Part shown: positions 55,195-64,000 of the stretch, in pieces
Numbering within the stretch: position 1 is the stretch's first letter
Layout: every line of letters starts with the position of its first letter
From: Chryseobacterium taeanense
GTDB lineage: Bacteria; Bacteroidota; Bacteroidia; Flavobacteriales; Weeksellaceae
Direction of reading: 5' to 3'
DNA length: 64,000 bases
Assembly (NCBI RefSeq): GCF_900099685.1
Contig: NZ_FNDW01000007.1
Location: 62,001 to 126,000, forward strand
Notes under the pieces: generated by a model
Databases searched by the model: none
Told to the model about the DNA's origin: nothing
Seen by the model: the letters and a program-made list of their open reading frames with translations, nothing else
Translations under genes and position numbers: made by a program

Positions 55195-57180
55195 TTAAAA
55201 CAGATTGTCATCCACGAAATTCGGAAGTGTTACTTTCAGTTTCGGTTCGGCTTCCATGGCTCTTTTTATAGCGAAAACCGCACCTTCGTTTCTTGCCCAG
55301 CTGCGTCGGGAAATTCCGTTATTTACGTCCCAGAAGAGCATACTTTTTAATCTTCGGTCGGCATCATCACTTCCGTCAAGCAACATTCCGAAACCGCCAT
55401 TGATAACTTCGCCCCAACCTACGCCACCTCCATTGTGAATAGAAACCCAGGTTGCCCCACGGAAGCTGTCGCCAATCACATTATGAATCGCCATATCTGC
55501 CGTAAATCTCGATCCGTCGTAAATATTAGAAGTCTCTCTGTATGGAGAATCTGTTCCCGAAACATCATGGTGATCTCTTCCTAAAACTACCGGTCCGATC
55601 TCTCCGTTTTTAATGGCTTTGTTAAAAGCTTCTGCGATTTTCATTCTTCCTTCTGCATCAGCATATAAAATTCTTGCCTGTGAACCGACTACCATTTTAT
55701 TTTCCTGTGCGCCTTTAATCCATTGAATATTATCCTTCATCTGCTGCTGAATTTCTTCAGGAGAATTCTGCTGGATTTCTTCTAAAATCTGACAGGCGAT
55801 TTCGTCAGTCTTCTGCAAATCTTCCGGTTTGCCGCTGGTACAAACCCAACGGAAGGGTCCGAAACCATAATCAAAACACATCGGCCCCATAATATCCTGA
55901 ACGTAGGAAGGAAATTTGAACTCTCTTCCCAGGGTTGGATTTTCTGCCATCACATCGGCACCGGCTCTGGAAGCTTCCAGCAAAAAGGCATTTCCATAAT
56001 CGAAGAAGTAGGTTCCTTTGGCTGTATGTTTGTTGATGGCCTCTGCATGTCTTCTAAGACTTTCCTGTACTTTTTCTTTGAATAACTCAGGATCTTCCGC
56101 CATCATACGGTTGGATTCTTCAAAGCTTTGTCCGACCGGATAGTACCCCCCCGCCCACGGATTGTGAAGGGAAGTCTGATCGGAACCAATATCGATTCTC
56201 AGGTTTTCCTGATGGAATTTTTCCCATACCTCAACAATATTTCCCAGGTAAGCCAGAGAAACGGTTTCCTTTTCTGCCTGAGCTTTTCGCACTCTTTGTA
56301 CCAGTTCATCAAGGTTTTCGTGAATTTCATTAACCCATTTTTGCTCGTGACGTATTTTGGTAATTTTCGGATTTACCTCAGCACAAACCGTAACACAACC
56401 TGCAATATTTCCTGCTTTTGGCTGTGCACCGCTCATTCCTCCTAAACCTGAAGTCACAAACAGTCCGCCTTTTGGTTCTTTATTGATCTTTCTGAAAGCA
56501 TTCAATACCGTGATCGTAGTTCCGTGAACGATTCCCTGAGGACCGATATACATATAGCTTCCGGCAGTCATCTGTCCATACTGCGTAACACCCAACGCAT
56601 TGAATTTTTCCCAGTCATCCGGCTTAGAATAGTTGGGGATCATCATTCCGTTGGTCACGACTACCCTTGGCGCGTCTTTGTGGGAAGGAAACAATCCCAT
56701 CGGATGGCCGGAATACATAACCAGTGTCTGCTCATCGGTCATTTCGGAAAGATATTTCATCGTCAGCAGGTACTGTGCCCAGTTACTGAAAACGGCGCCG
56801 TTTCCTCCATAAGTAATCAGCTCATGAGGATGCTGCGCTACGGCATAATCCAGATTATTCTGAATCATTAACATGATCGCTTTTGCCTGTTCTGATTTTC
56901 CGGGATATTCGGAAATTGGCCTGGCCTTCATCTCGTAATCAGGACGAAAGCGGTACATATAGATTCTTCCGTAATTCTCAAGCTCCTCTCTGAATTCAGG
57001 CAACAATTCTGCATGAAACTGGGGCTCGAAATAACGTAAAGCATTTTTCAGAGCAAGTTTCTTCTCTTCTTCTCCTAAAATTTCTTTTCGTTTCGGCGCA
57101 TGGTTGATATTGGTTTCGTATGGTTTCGGCTGTGGCAACTGGCTTGGAATACCCTGCTGTATCTGTTCCTGGAAAGTCAT
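55195..57180 (-). CDS. hutU: HutU urocanate hydratase
   Basis: This 661-residue enzyme has the HutU landmarks: MYSGHPMGLFPS, the NAD-binding SGLGGMSGAQPKAGNIAG, DYGFGPFRWVCTSGKPEDLQ around the conserved active-site cysteine, and GLDFRIHNVIGDS-like C-terminal end (MAIHNVIGDSFRGATWVSIHNGGGVG). The start at 57180 (MTFQEQIQQG) is chosen over a longer frame to 57267, which adds a non-homologous leader. It converts urocanate to imidazolonepropionate in histidine breakdown. No hutH, hutI or hutG is visible nearby, so it stands alone here. Confidence 0.95.
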   Translation of the reverse strand: MTFQEQIQQGIPSQLPQPKPYETNINHAPKRKEILGEEEKKLALKNALRYFEPQFHAELLPEFREELENYGRIYMYRFRPDYEMKARPISEYPGKSEQAKAIMLMIQNNLDYAVAQHPHELITYGGNGAVFSNWAQYLLTMKYLSEMTDEQTLVMYSGHPMGLFPSHKDAPRVVVTNGMMIPNYSKPDDWEKFNALGVTQYGQMTAGSYMYIGPQGIVHGTTITVLNAFRKINKEPKGGLFVTSGLGGMSGAQPKAGNIAGCVTVCAEVNPKITKIRHEQKWVNEIHENLDELVQRVRKAQAEKETVSLAYLGNIVEVWEKFHQENLRIDIGSDQTSLHNPWAGGYYPVGQSFEESNRMMAEDPELFKEKVQESLRRHAEAINKHTAKGTYFFDYGNAFLLEASRAGADVMAENPTLGREFKFPSYVQDIMGPMCFDYGFGPFRWVCTSGKPEDLQKTDEIACQILEEIQQNSPEEIQQQMKDNIQWIKGAQENKMVVGSQARILYADAEGRMKIAEAFNKAIKNGEIGPVVLGRDHHDVSGTDSPYRETSNIYDGSRFTADMAIHNVIGDSFRGATWVSIHNGGGVGWGEVINGGFGMLLDGSDDADRRLKSMLFWDVNNGISRRSWARNEGAVFAIKRAMEAEPKLKVTLPNFVDDNLF

Positions 57181-57499
57181 ATTACAGTTTAAAGTTCTAT
57201 GTTTAACGTTAAAAGTCACTTGAAAATTCAAAGTTTTAAAGATATTCAAATTAGGAAATCCCTGCAACTAATGTTTGAAAATTCATGTCAGGGTAAAATT
57301 TCACTCATTCTAAAGAGTAGCCTAATTGTCGAGAAAATGTATGGTAAGCTTGTTCATTATAACCACCCCGTCTTCTCCCTTTGGTCGAATCCCCGCCTTC
57401 AAAGGAGGTGAATTTTTATTGTGGAGAATTGTATCGCTTTCAAAAATAAAAAAACCTCACTGAAGTTCAATGAGGTTTGGTTTTAAAATGTTTGTAATT
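57181..57499. other. 319-bp gap with a repeat piece and a terminator
   Basis: No gene is seen. A 'cgaatccccgccttcaaaggaggtgaa' piece near 57388-57414 looks like an interspersed repeat. The hairpin AACCTCA (57453-57459)/TGAGGTT (57471-57477), with a T-run on the minus strand, ends the large surface-protein gene. Confidence 0.65.
57453..57477 (-). terminator. terminator of the T9SS type B gene
   Basis: AACCTCA and TGAGGTT form the stem, followed on the minus strand by seven T. Confidence 0.85.
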
Positions 57500-60400
57500 T
57501 TAGCTATTATTTTTTACCAAAATCCACCCCGTAAAAGTTCTTCCATCCGGAAGGGTAATTACGTACCAGTAGCTTGAAGTAGGGATTGCCCGACCCTTGA
57601 TCGTTCCGTCCCAGAAGAACTGTGTATTTGAGCTTTGTTCGAAAATCAAGACCTGATAACGGTCGAAAATTTTAACCGTCGACATTCTCTTTCCAAATAC
57701 ATGAAGATTTTTAACAATCCAGTTATCATTCAGTCCGTCTCCGTTAGGAGTAATTGCATTTTTAATGTCCAGCACTACCCCATCCTGCTTCACGATACAG
57801 TCGCTGTTGATGTATTTCACATAGAAAGTGGTAATTCCCGTCGGTAAATTATAAAAAGTATTGGTAGCCTGCCACGTTACTCCGTCGATAGAATAAAGGA
57901 TGGTCTGCGTTCCGGTAGCGTTAACCACCGCTGTATTTCCGTTGAACTGAAGTTCCTGAATCACCGGAACATCATAATGTTTGATTTCAAATGTAGCCGT
58001 ATAGGTACATCCGTTATCTGCCGTTACCGTAAGCGTATATGTTCCGACAAGGGTAATATCTGTAATGGTATCTGTAGTGGAGATTACCTGTCCCGAAGGA
58101 TTTGTCCATACATAACTTACAATCGTATAGCCTTCAATATTGGCTGTATAATTTAATGAACCTTCCGGACAGAAATAAAGTGTCGGAATATCGAATACCG
58201 GAGTTGACTTTAATGAAAGATTGATCTGCACAACGTTTGAACAAAAGCCCGGAACGCTTACTTTTACATAAACAATATTGGATGCTGAACTTTGATTAAA
58301 TGTAAAGTTGGAAGGTGTTGCAATGACATTTGTTCCTGCATTAAGATCGGCCAAAGAAGGGTAATAAGTGAAAGTAACATTTGCTCCTGTATAAATCTGA
58401 GATTCAAACTGTGTTAAATTAATATTTTCCACTCCGTCATTTGCCGTATCACAAACAGAAAGCTGGAAAGGACCTGCGTTCTGTAAGGTCACTTTATTGC
58501 CAAGGGTAAAATTAACGACTGCAATATCATCACATCCCGGAATATTCTGAACTTTTACCCATATCTGTCCCGGAAAAGGATTTACCGTAAAGTTATCCGG
58601 ATTGGCAATAGCATTGGTTCCGTTCTCAGCATCCTGCTGTGTAAGATAAAAACTGAATGTATTGGCAGGGTTGGTGATATCGACCATCAGATTTGTAAAA
58701 TTAAGCAGATTGACCTCATAGCTTCCATCTAAATTCTCATCACATACTGTAATAGTAGAAGTAATTGCTTTCGGCGGGAAATAGGTATTCAACTGAATAG
58801 GAGCCACAGAATAACATCCGGTAGTCTGCGACTGGAATCTCGCCCAAACCTGAACGGAAGATACATTAGTTGTTACCGTTGGCCCAATCTGGTTTGCAGC
58901 ATTTCCGGCGTTGGCCTGTGCTGCGGTATTGTAATAGGTGATCGTCATTTCCGACAGAGGATATGTATTCTGTGACGGAATAAATAATTGTGAGACGGCA
59001 TCGCTGAGCTGGAAAGTTTCATTTAAATTAAAATCTTCATCACATTTTGCCAATGTCGCAGCATTCAGAACAACCGCAGGTAAAAACGTCATCTGAATGT
59101 TGAGTTTTGAAGCTGAAAAACATTCGCTGTTGTTGAATTTTACTTTTACATAAACCATTGCACTTCCTGCAGTAATCATAAACTGAGCAGGATTGTTAAT
59201 CGGATTGGAAAATACCTGTGTGGAAGGATTATAATTTAAGTAATAGCTGAAACTGACATCTGATCCCGAATAAATCTGAGGCTGAGCCTGTGTAAGATTG
59301 TAGATCTCATTGCCATCATTATTATTGTCACAGATATTATTCAGCATTATATTCACTTGCGGGTTTACGGCAGGTGTTGAGCTAAAACTCAGGTTCACAG
59401 GATAAATCTGCTGACAGTTGTAAGAAGTTATCTTTACAAAGATCTGTTGAGTTCCATTTAAGGTTATACTGGTAATGGGATTGCTTCCGCTGATGGCATC
59501 GGCAGAGGTCTGGTAAAATATGGTGGTTGCATTTTGATTTCCGACGATTGCTGCTGAAAACTGAGACAGCTGTACAATTTCCGAATTATCATTATTGAAA
59601 TCACAAATACTGAATGCTGACTGAACAATTACCGGATGTACCAGATAAACCATAATTGGCCTTACTGTAAAACAATCATCCGAAATTTCGAACCGTACAA
59701 AAAAAGTTTTTATCACCAGATTTCCATCTGTTGTTATCGTCTGGTTTGGGCTTATCTGATTAATTCCTGCATTGGCGTTTGCTGAAGTCGCATAAAATTC
59801 TATGACGGGAACTGTAGCAGGAGAAACCAGCATTCCGGAAGAAAGTGTCGTTAGATTAACAGTAATATCGTCTGTACCGTTAAAGCAAATGTATTCTTTC
59901 TTCTCATTAGCAACAATTTTACTGAAAGTAACATTCATATTGACCGTCACCACAGCAAAACATCCGTTAGGAATCTCAACCCTTATGAAAATGGTATATA
60001 TTCCTTCTTTAATGGTATTTAAACCCGTTCCTGATCCTGCAATTGCTTCGTCAAAAGTGTTATAAGCAGTAAAGGTAGCTCCGGTCTGTGTGGTAATCAA
60101 TGGTCCTATGACAGAAGCATAGTTAAAAGGTTCCTGATTATCTGCATTAATATCACACACCGAATAGGTAAAATTAACAGGGTTATTAATGTTTACTCCA
60201 GGCCTGAACTGAAAACTGACAGGTCCCAGAATATATGTACAATTTCCGTCCAGAAGTCTCACCCAAAGATTTGTACCTGAAGAGATATTTACCGTAGTTA
60301 GTGCATTTGAATTATTCTGGGCATCAGACTGCGTAGGATGGTAGGAAATTCCGGTTGTTCCGGGCGGAAAAAGTTCCGCATTCAACTGGCTCACATTATA

Positions 60401-61699
60401 GTTAGATTCCACACCATCATTGTTGGTATCACAAAGCTCAATTATGTTTTTAATAAGACTTTTAGAGATAATATTTAAAGTAAGCACTGCGACACGATAG
60501 CAGGTCGGCACGGTAGGATTCTGGATTCTTACATATAAAACAGTATTAGAAGTGAGCGTGTAATTGTTGGGTAAAGCATTAAGATTGGTCTGAGCGTCCT
60601 GAAGGCTTGTATGAAAGCTAAATTGGAAATTGGCAGGATTCTGGGTCGTAAGATTTGCCTGAAAACTGCTCAGCGTAAGGTTTACAGAAGTGTTACCACA
60701 AAAGTTTTCGGTATAATTTTTTGCTGCAGGATAAGAAGCATCAAAGGTTAGCGGAAAAGCATCGGTTAATGTAAGATTTTCGTTTCCACAGATGTTGAAC
60801 TTCACGTTGGCTGTGTAAATTTCATTCTGAGTAGGACAAACTGTTGTCTGAACACCCGTTCCTACCGTCTGCCCGGCCGTGTTTGTCCAGGTTACCTCAG
60901 GTTCTATCACATTTCCCAACGGACTGAATTTCCATCCTTCCTGCAAAGCCTGCCAAACGCCTGTATTCCTGTTTGCGGGCGATACACCTTGCGTACCATC
61001 GCTGTTGATAACACCAATCAAAGCATTTTCAAATTTTCTTGTAGGGCACGGTGTCAGTTTTTTATCGATGAACACTTCTATCACATTGGTGGTTTCATGT
61101 AAAACGATCTGGGATGAAGATCTTTCTGTACATCCTGATACTCTTCCTTCGTAAAAATTGATAACAAATTTTCTGTACGGCGCTGTCCCAATGGTAGAAT
61201 AATATATTTCAGAAGCATCTCCTGAGGAAAAAACGATATCATGGTATGCTCCGAATATAGAGTTTTTGGGAAGGCTTGTGCTTGGGTTAGTCCACTGTAT
61301 ATTGGGATAATTGATATTTCCCAATTGGTTCAGATCAAAAGTTACCATCCCATTAGATCCTACAATAAGTGATTGGTAGTATTGATTATAAAAACAAAAC
61401 TTGAAAGGAAGATCTAATTTTGCAGCAAAGAGGTCATCATAATTGGCATTCAGTGCTGTTCCCTGATTAAGAGGAACCGGCGGACTATATACTTCCTGAC
61501 TGATCTGATAGCTTGCCGTCTGCCTTAATACAGGATATTCGACATTCAAAGCGATGCAACCGTTGGCATCAAGATCATTATTGCAGGTAACATTAAAGCT
61601 TTCATTTCCAGCAGCATCTTTTACTTTTACACTCACAGGTGTTTGGGCAAAAATAGCAGTGGTAAGGGAAATGAACAGAAGTTGTAAATATTTTCCCAT
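57500..61699 (-). CDS. large T9SS type B surface protein with ~95-residue repeats
   Basis: This 1399-residue exported protein has a signal peptide (MGKYLQLLFISLTTAIFAQ), an N-terminal jelly-roll-like region (about 100-260) with GSNGMVTFDLNQLG, about nine repeats of roughly 95 residues each marked by CDxNxDG-type turns (near residues 423, 516, 606, 698, 791, 886, 986, 1085), a final Ig-like/PKD-type segment and a C-terminal gliding-motility-associated type B sorting domain (ITPNGDGLNDNW...VKIFDRYQVLIFE...FFWDGTIKG). The Asp/Asn-rich turns could bind calcium. It is likely a surface adhesin or matrix protein. Confidence 0.9.
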   Translation of the reverse strand: MGKYLQLLFISLTTAIFAQTPVSVKVKDAAGNESFNVTCNNDLDANGCIALNVEYPVLRQTASYQISQEVYSPPVPLNQGTALNANYDDLFAAKLDLPFKFCFYNQYYQSLIVGSNGMVTFDLNQLGNINYPNIQWTNPSTSLPKNSIFGAYHDIVFSSGDASEIYYSTIGTAPYRKFVINFYEGRVSGCTERSSSQIVLHETTNVIEVFIDKKLTPCPTRKFENALIGVINSDGTQGVSPANRNTGVWQALQEGWKFSPLGNVIEPEVTWTNTAGQTVGTGVQTTVCPTQNEIYTANVKFNICGNENLTLTDAFPLTFDASYPAAKNYTENFCGNTSVNLTLSSFQANLTTQNPANFQFSFHTSLQDAQTNLNALPNNYTLTSNTVLYVRIQNPTVPTCYRVAVLTLNIISKSLIKNIIELCDTNNDGVESNYNVSQLNAELFPPGTTGISYHPTQSDAQNNSNALTTVNISSGTNLWVRLLDGNCTYILGPVSFQFRPGVNINNPVNFTYSVCDINADNQEPFNYASVIGPLITTQTGATFTAYNTFDEAIAGSGTGLNTIKEGIYTIFIRVEIPNGCFAVVTVNMNVTFSKIVANEKKEYICFNGTDDITVNLTTLSSGMLVSPATVPVIEFYATSANANAGINQISPNQTITTDGNLVIKTFFVRFEISDDCFTVRPIMVYLVHPVIVQSAFSICDFNNDNSEIVQLSQFSAAIVGNQNATTIFYQTSADAISGSNPITSITLNGTQQIFVKITSYNCQQIYPVNLSFSSTPAVNPQVNIMLNNICDNNNDGNEIYNLTQAQPQIYSGSDVSFSYYLNYNPSTQVFSNPINNPAQFMITAGSAMVYVKVKFNNSECFSASKLNIQMTFLPAVVLNAATLAKCDEDFNLNETFQLSDAVSQLFIPSQNTYPLSEMTITYYNTAAQANAGNAANQIGPTVTTNVSSVQVWARFQSQTTGCYSVAPIQLNTYFPPKAITSTITVCDENLDGSYEVNLLNFTNLMVDITNPANTFSFYLTQQDAENGTNAIANPDNFTVNPFPGQIWVKVQNIPGCDDIAVVNFTLGNKVTLQNAGPFQLSVCDTANDGVENINLTQFESQIYTGANVTFTYYPSLADLNAGTNVIATPSNFTFNQSSASNIVYVKVSVPGFCSNVVQINLSLKSTPVFDIPTLYFCPEGSLNYTANIEGYTIVSYVWTNPSGQVISTTDTITDITLVGTYTLTVTADNGCTYTATFEIKHYDVPVIQELQFNGNTAVVNATGTQTILYSIDGVTWQATNTFYNLPTGITTFYVKYINSDCIVKQDGVVLDIKNAITPNGDGLNDNWIVKNLHVFGKRMSTVKIFDRYQVLIFEQSSNTQFFWDGTIKGRAIPTSSYWYVITLPDGRTFTGWILVKNNS

Positions 61700-61877
61700 A
61701 ATTTTTCAGTTTAAATTTATCACTAGGTAATGATAAATTTAATCATTTAAATTATATGGTTTTCAATAATACTTAATTATTCATGTTAAATTAATATGCA
61801 TTACATTAATTAATGATTAATTAAGGAAATATTGAAGTAAATAAGATTTTATTTCCTAATAAAAAATACTACATAAA

Positions 61878-61905
61878 AAAACCTTACCGGTTAAGGCAAG
61901 GTTTT
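61878..61905 (-). terminator. terminator of the small acidic-protein gene
   Basis: AAAACCTT (61878-61885) pairs with AAGGTTTT (61898-61905); the arm overlaps the stop codon and T-rich sequence follows on the minus strand. Confidence 0.75.
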
Positions 61906-62194
61906 AACGTATAAGATCTTCATTCAGTTCCTCGTGATCGTCATCATTATCACTCAGTCCCCAATAGCTGTTTTCTTCATCTTCACCGATGTCACTCGTT
62001 CCTGCTTCATCATCAACTCCTGGAATATCAAGTCCTTTATCCATTTTATCATCATCTTTTTTTTGATTAAAAACCGGCTTTCCGTTACCGTCTAAAGAAA
62101 TATGTTCTTCTTTATTGAATATATCTTCACCAGGCTTATAATCTCTCTGTTCCAATCTTCTTTCCTGTTCTTGTTCGCTGTTTTCGGGTATCAT
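61904..62194 (-). CDS. small acidic hydrophilic protein
   Basis: This 96-residue protein is rich in Asp, Glu and Lys (GEDIFNKEEHISLDGNGKPVF, DIGEDEENSYWGLSDNDDD) and has no hydrophobic core, so it is probably disordered. Similar proteins occur in related genomes; the function is unknown. It lies 51 bp downstream of the dehydrogenase gene on the same strand and may be in one operon with it. Confidence 0.7.
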   Translation of the reverse strand: MIPENSEQEQERRLEQRDYKPGEDIFNKEEHISLDGNGKPVFNQKKDDDKMDKGLDIPGVDDEAGTSDIGEDEENSYWGLSDNDDDHEELNEDLIR

Positions 62195-62245
62195 AATATT
62201 AATATTTAGTGTTGATTTGAATTAAACAAAAATAATTCCAATTTG

Positions 62246-63229
62246 CTAAGATTTTTCAGAATAAACTTCAGGATTAATACAGGCGGGCATTTTTTCACCT
62301 TTTGAAAATGCAATAAGATTTTCCGCAGCAATTTTTGCCATTCCATTTCTGGCTTCCACCGTTGCCGAGCCAATGTGAGGGAGAACACAAACATTTGAAA
62401 GTTCTAAAATAGGATCATCTTTAAAAATAGGTTCCGGGTTCGTTACATCCAGTCCGGCTCCCCAGATTTTGTGTTCGGCAAGGGCATCATACAGATCTTT
62501 CTGATTGTGAAATCCTCCTCTGGCTGTATTGATGAATATAGCGTTTTCTTTCATCTCTTTAAAAACATCAGCATTAAATAATTCTTTTTGCTCTTCCTTA
62601 AAATTGGCATGAATACTCAATACATCCGAACGTGAAATTAATTCTTCAAAAGAAACATATTTTGCGCCCAGTTCATTTTCAGCTTCTTGATTACGATGAC
62701 GATTATGATATATAATATTCATATCAAAAGCTGCTTTTGATTTTTTTGCCATTTCAAAACCAATTCTTCCCAGCCCAAAAATTCCCAACGTTTTTCCGTA
62801 AAGCTCCTGCCCTAAAGCATGAAGCGGATCAAAATCGCCCCAATTTCCGACCTTCACTTTCTCAAAATTGTAGCTGGCTCTTCTCGCAACCGATTGCATT
62901 AGTAGGAAAGCAATGTCAGAAGTGGCTTTGCTCAACACATCGGGTGTATTTCCTACAGGAATTTTCCGGCTATTGGCCTCTTGTATATCCACATGGTCAA
63001 AACCAACGGAATATAAGGCAATTGCTTTAACATTCGGGCATTCATTAAAGAAATCTTTATCATATTTAAACTCCGCTCCTACGCTTAAAATCATATCGTG
63101 ACTTTTGCAGTAGCTTAACCATTCTTCACGCGACAAATTATCATGATCCGGGATAAAAACTTCCAGCCCCGCTTCTTTCAGCATATTGATTCCTATTTCG
63201 GGAATTCTTTTATTGATAAATACTTTCAT
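62246..63229 (-). CDS. D-2-hydroxyacid dehydrogenase
   Basis: This 327-residue enzyme has the NAD loop GIFGLGRIG (149-157), the active-site Arg237 (NTARGG), a Glu in NPEP (Glu266) and His285 (LPHIGSAT), the usual set for this family. The group includes D-lactate, glyoxylate/hydroxypyruvate and gluconate-type reductases; substrate specificity cannot be read. It is followed by the small acidic-protein gene. Confidence 0.92.
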   Translation of the reverse strand: MKVFINKRIPEIGINMLKEAGLEVFIPDHDNLSREEWLSYCKSHDMILSVGAEFKYDKDFFNECPNVKAIALYSVGFDHVDIQEANSRKIPVGNTPDVLSKATSDIAFLLMQSVARRASYNFEKVKVGNWGDFDPLHALGQELYGKTLGIFGLGRIGFEMAKKSKAAFDMNIIYHNRHRNQEAENELGAKYVSFEELISRSDVLSIHANFKEEQKELFNADVFKEMKENAIFINTARGGFHNQKDLYDALAEHKIWGAGLDVTNPEPIFKDDPILELSNVCVLPHIGSATVEARNGMAKIAAENLIAFSKGEKMPACINPEVYSEKS

Positions 63230-63295
63230 AATGTAATAATTTGAAATTTTTGGATGCTAATATTTCATCAAAAAGCAAACCACCAAAGAAAAAGC

Positions 63296-63313
63296 CTCAT
63301 TAGTTATAATGAG
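63296..63313 (-). terminator. terminator of the pcm gene
   Basis: CTCATTA (63296-63302) pairs with TAATGAG (63307-63313); on the minus strand GCTTTTTCTTT follows. Confidence 0.75.
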
Positions 63314-63353
63314 ACCCAATATTTTAACGTAAAATTTTAAAAATTATAATGAT

Positions 63354-64000
63354 TTATAAATTCGTTTTTCCCAGCATAGGAACAAATTTGTAGGCACCAA
63401 ACTCCTCTTTTTCAAACTCGGTGGGAGAAACTTTAGTGAATCTGTATAAAACCTGTTCATCCGTAGGTCCCAAAGGAATTACCATTTTACCACCAACTTT
63501 CAGCTGTTTCAGTAATTCAGTCGGTAAAACGGAAGCGCCGCACGTTACGATAATCTTATCAAAAGGTGCAAAAGTAGGAAGGCCGGCAAAACCATCACCG
63601 AAGCTTTGAAATTTAGGATACAAGCCCATTTCACGAAATTTCTTTTTAGAAAAATCAAAAAGGTCCTTCTGCCTTTCTACGGTATATACCAAAGCTTTCA
63701 TTGCCAGCAAAACAGCGGTCTGATATCCGCAGCCTGTACCAATTTCAAGTACTTTTTCGCCTTCTTTTATCTGTAAAAGTTCAGACTGCTCCGCCACTGT
63801 GGAAGGATGAGAAATCGTCTGATGAGCAAGGATAGGAAAAGCTCTGTCTTCGTAGGCAAAATCTTCAAAAATGCTTTCTATAAAAAGGTGTCTGGGAACT
63901 TCGTTCATTGCCGAAAGTACATTTTCATCCGAAATTCCGATTCTGTTCCTGAGATAATCAACCAAAATCTTTCTTTTCCCTTTGTGTACAAATGAGTCTC
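63354..64000 (-). CDS. pcm: protein-L-isoaspartate O-methyltransferase (5' end outside)
   Basis: The frame stays open past a possible TTG at 63965 to the window edge, reading DSFVHKGKRKILVDYL, which fits the usual N-terminus of the lineage, so the real start lies a few codons beyond 64000. Visible motifs are the substrate region SHPSTVAEQSELL and the SAM site VLEIGTGCGYQTAVLLAM, followed by IIVTCGA and GGKMVIPLG. The enzyme repairs isoaspartyl residues in ageing proteins, in the cytoplasm. Confidence 0.93.
   Translation of the reverse strand, partial: DSFVHKGKRKILVDYLRNRIGISDENVLSAMNEVPRHLFIESIFEDFAYEDRAFPILAHQTISHPSTVAEQSELLQIKEGEKVLEIGTGCGYQTAVLLAMKALVYTVERQKDLFDFSKKKFREMGLYPKFQSFGDGFAGLPTFAPFDKIIVTCGASVLPTELLKQLKVGGKMVIPLGPTDEQVLYRFTKVSPTEFEKEEFGAYKFVPMLGKTNL

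Noticed and set aside
57181-57267. Longer N-terminus for HutU
   Set aside because: The extra residues match the upstream noncoding repeat region, and the family normally starts near MTFQEQI.

Overview
The window looks like chromosomal DNA of a Bacteroidota/Flavobacteriia species close to Chryseobacterium (family Weeksellaceae). The sequence is AT-rich. Several promoters carry the Bacteroidota -7 element TAnnTTTG. Type IX secretion (T9SS) sorting domains of both type A and type B are present, as are TonB-dependent receptors with the short 'EVVITG' N-terminus and lineage-typical families (DUF6261, the acidic 96-residue protein, a small Hc1-like histone). No tRNA, rRNA, CRISPR array, insertion sequence or prophage was seen.

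Layout. 1-2.7 kb: the end of a lipoprotein gene, the transcription accessory factor Tex and a 58-residue Hc1-like protein. 2.9-11 kb: an alpha/beta hydrolase, then a sugar-use locus. This has a TonB receptor, a GH100-like invertase, a uridine-kinase-like P-loop kinase and an SLC45/GPH sugar symporter, all on the minus strand and divergent from a LacI regulator, with a perfect 22-bp palindromic operator between them; sucrose is the best substrate guess. 11.1-12.8 kb: nitroreductase-ohrR-ohr, an organic-peroxide operon with its own palindrome over the promoter. 12.9-15.8 kb: an HNH nuclease, an exported peptide-deformylase-like protein with an altered metal-ligand motif, and a ChaN-like protein. 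16.0-16.2 kb: a 21-bp minisatellite.

16.3-26.4 kb is the most striking block, a haem/iron uptake locus. A minus-strand operon encodes a TonB receptor, HmuY-like lipoprotein, HmuT, HmuU, HmuV, a methyltransferase and HmuS. Divergent from it are two genes for T9SS-exported proteins. The second of these is visibly a HmuY relative carrying a T9SS sorting tail, and both have the same pair of Fur-type palindromes in their promoters.

26.6-31.3 kb: an ABM monooxygenase and an assimilatory sulfate cluster (Rrf2 regulator, cysH, cysD, cysN, TSUP-type anion transporter). 31.5-36.4 kb: VOC protein, DUF4268 protein, a Crp/Fnr regulator, a frameshifted SDR, an intact SDR and a DUF763 protein ending in a clamp-binding-like motif. 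36.5-43.3 kb: thiol peroxidase, monomeric isocitrate dehydrogenase, a drug-efflux MFS, and an aldo/keto reductase with its AraC regulator, which share operator repeats. 43.5-50.4 kb: GNAT, metallo-beta-lactamase-fold hydrolase, S41 peptidase, ECF sigma with a membrane partner, a GapN-like aldehyde dehydrogenase lacking the usual glutamate base, and a TonB-plug-like small membrane protein. 50.4-57.2 kb: a decayed small exported ORF, an NAD(P)-binding protein, DUF6261, an AT-rich HNH nuclease island, an outer-membrane protein, a REP-like inverted pair around an orphan gene, and a lone urocanate hydratase. 57.5-64 kb: a 1399-residue T9SS type B surface protein with about nine 95-residue repeats, a small acidic protein, a D-2-hydroxyacid dehydrogenase and the 3' part of a protein-L-isoaspartate methyltransferase.

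All functional calls are from reading motifs and family resemblance by eye; no searches were run.
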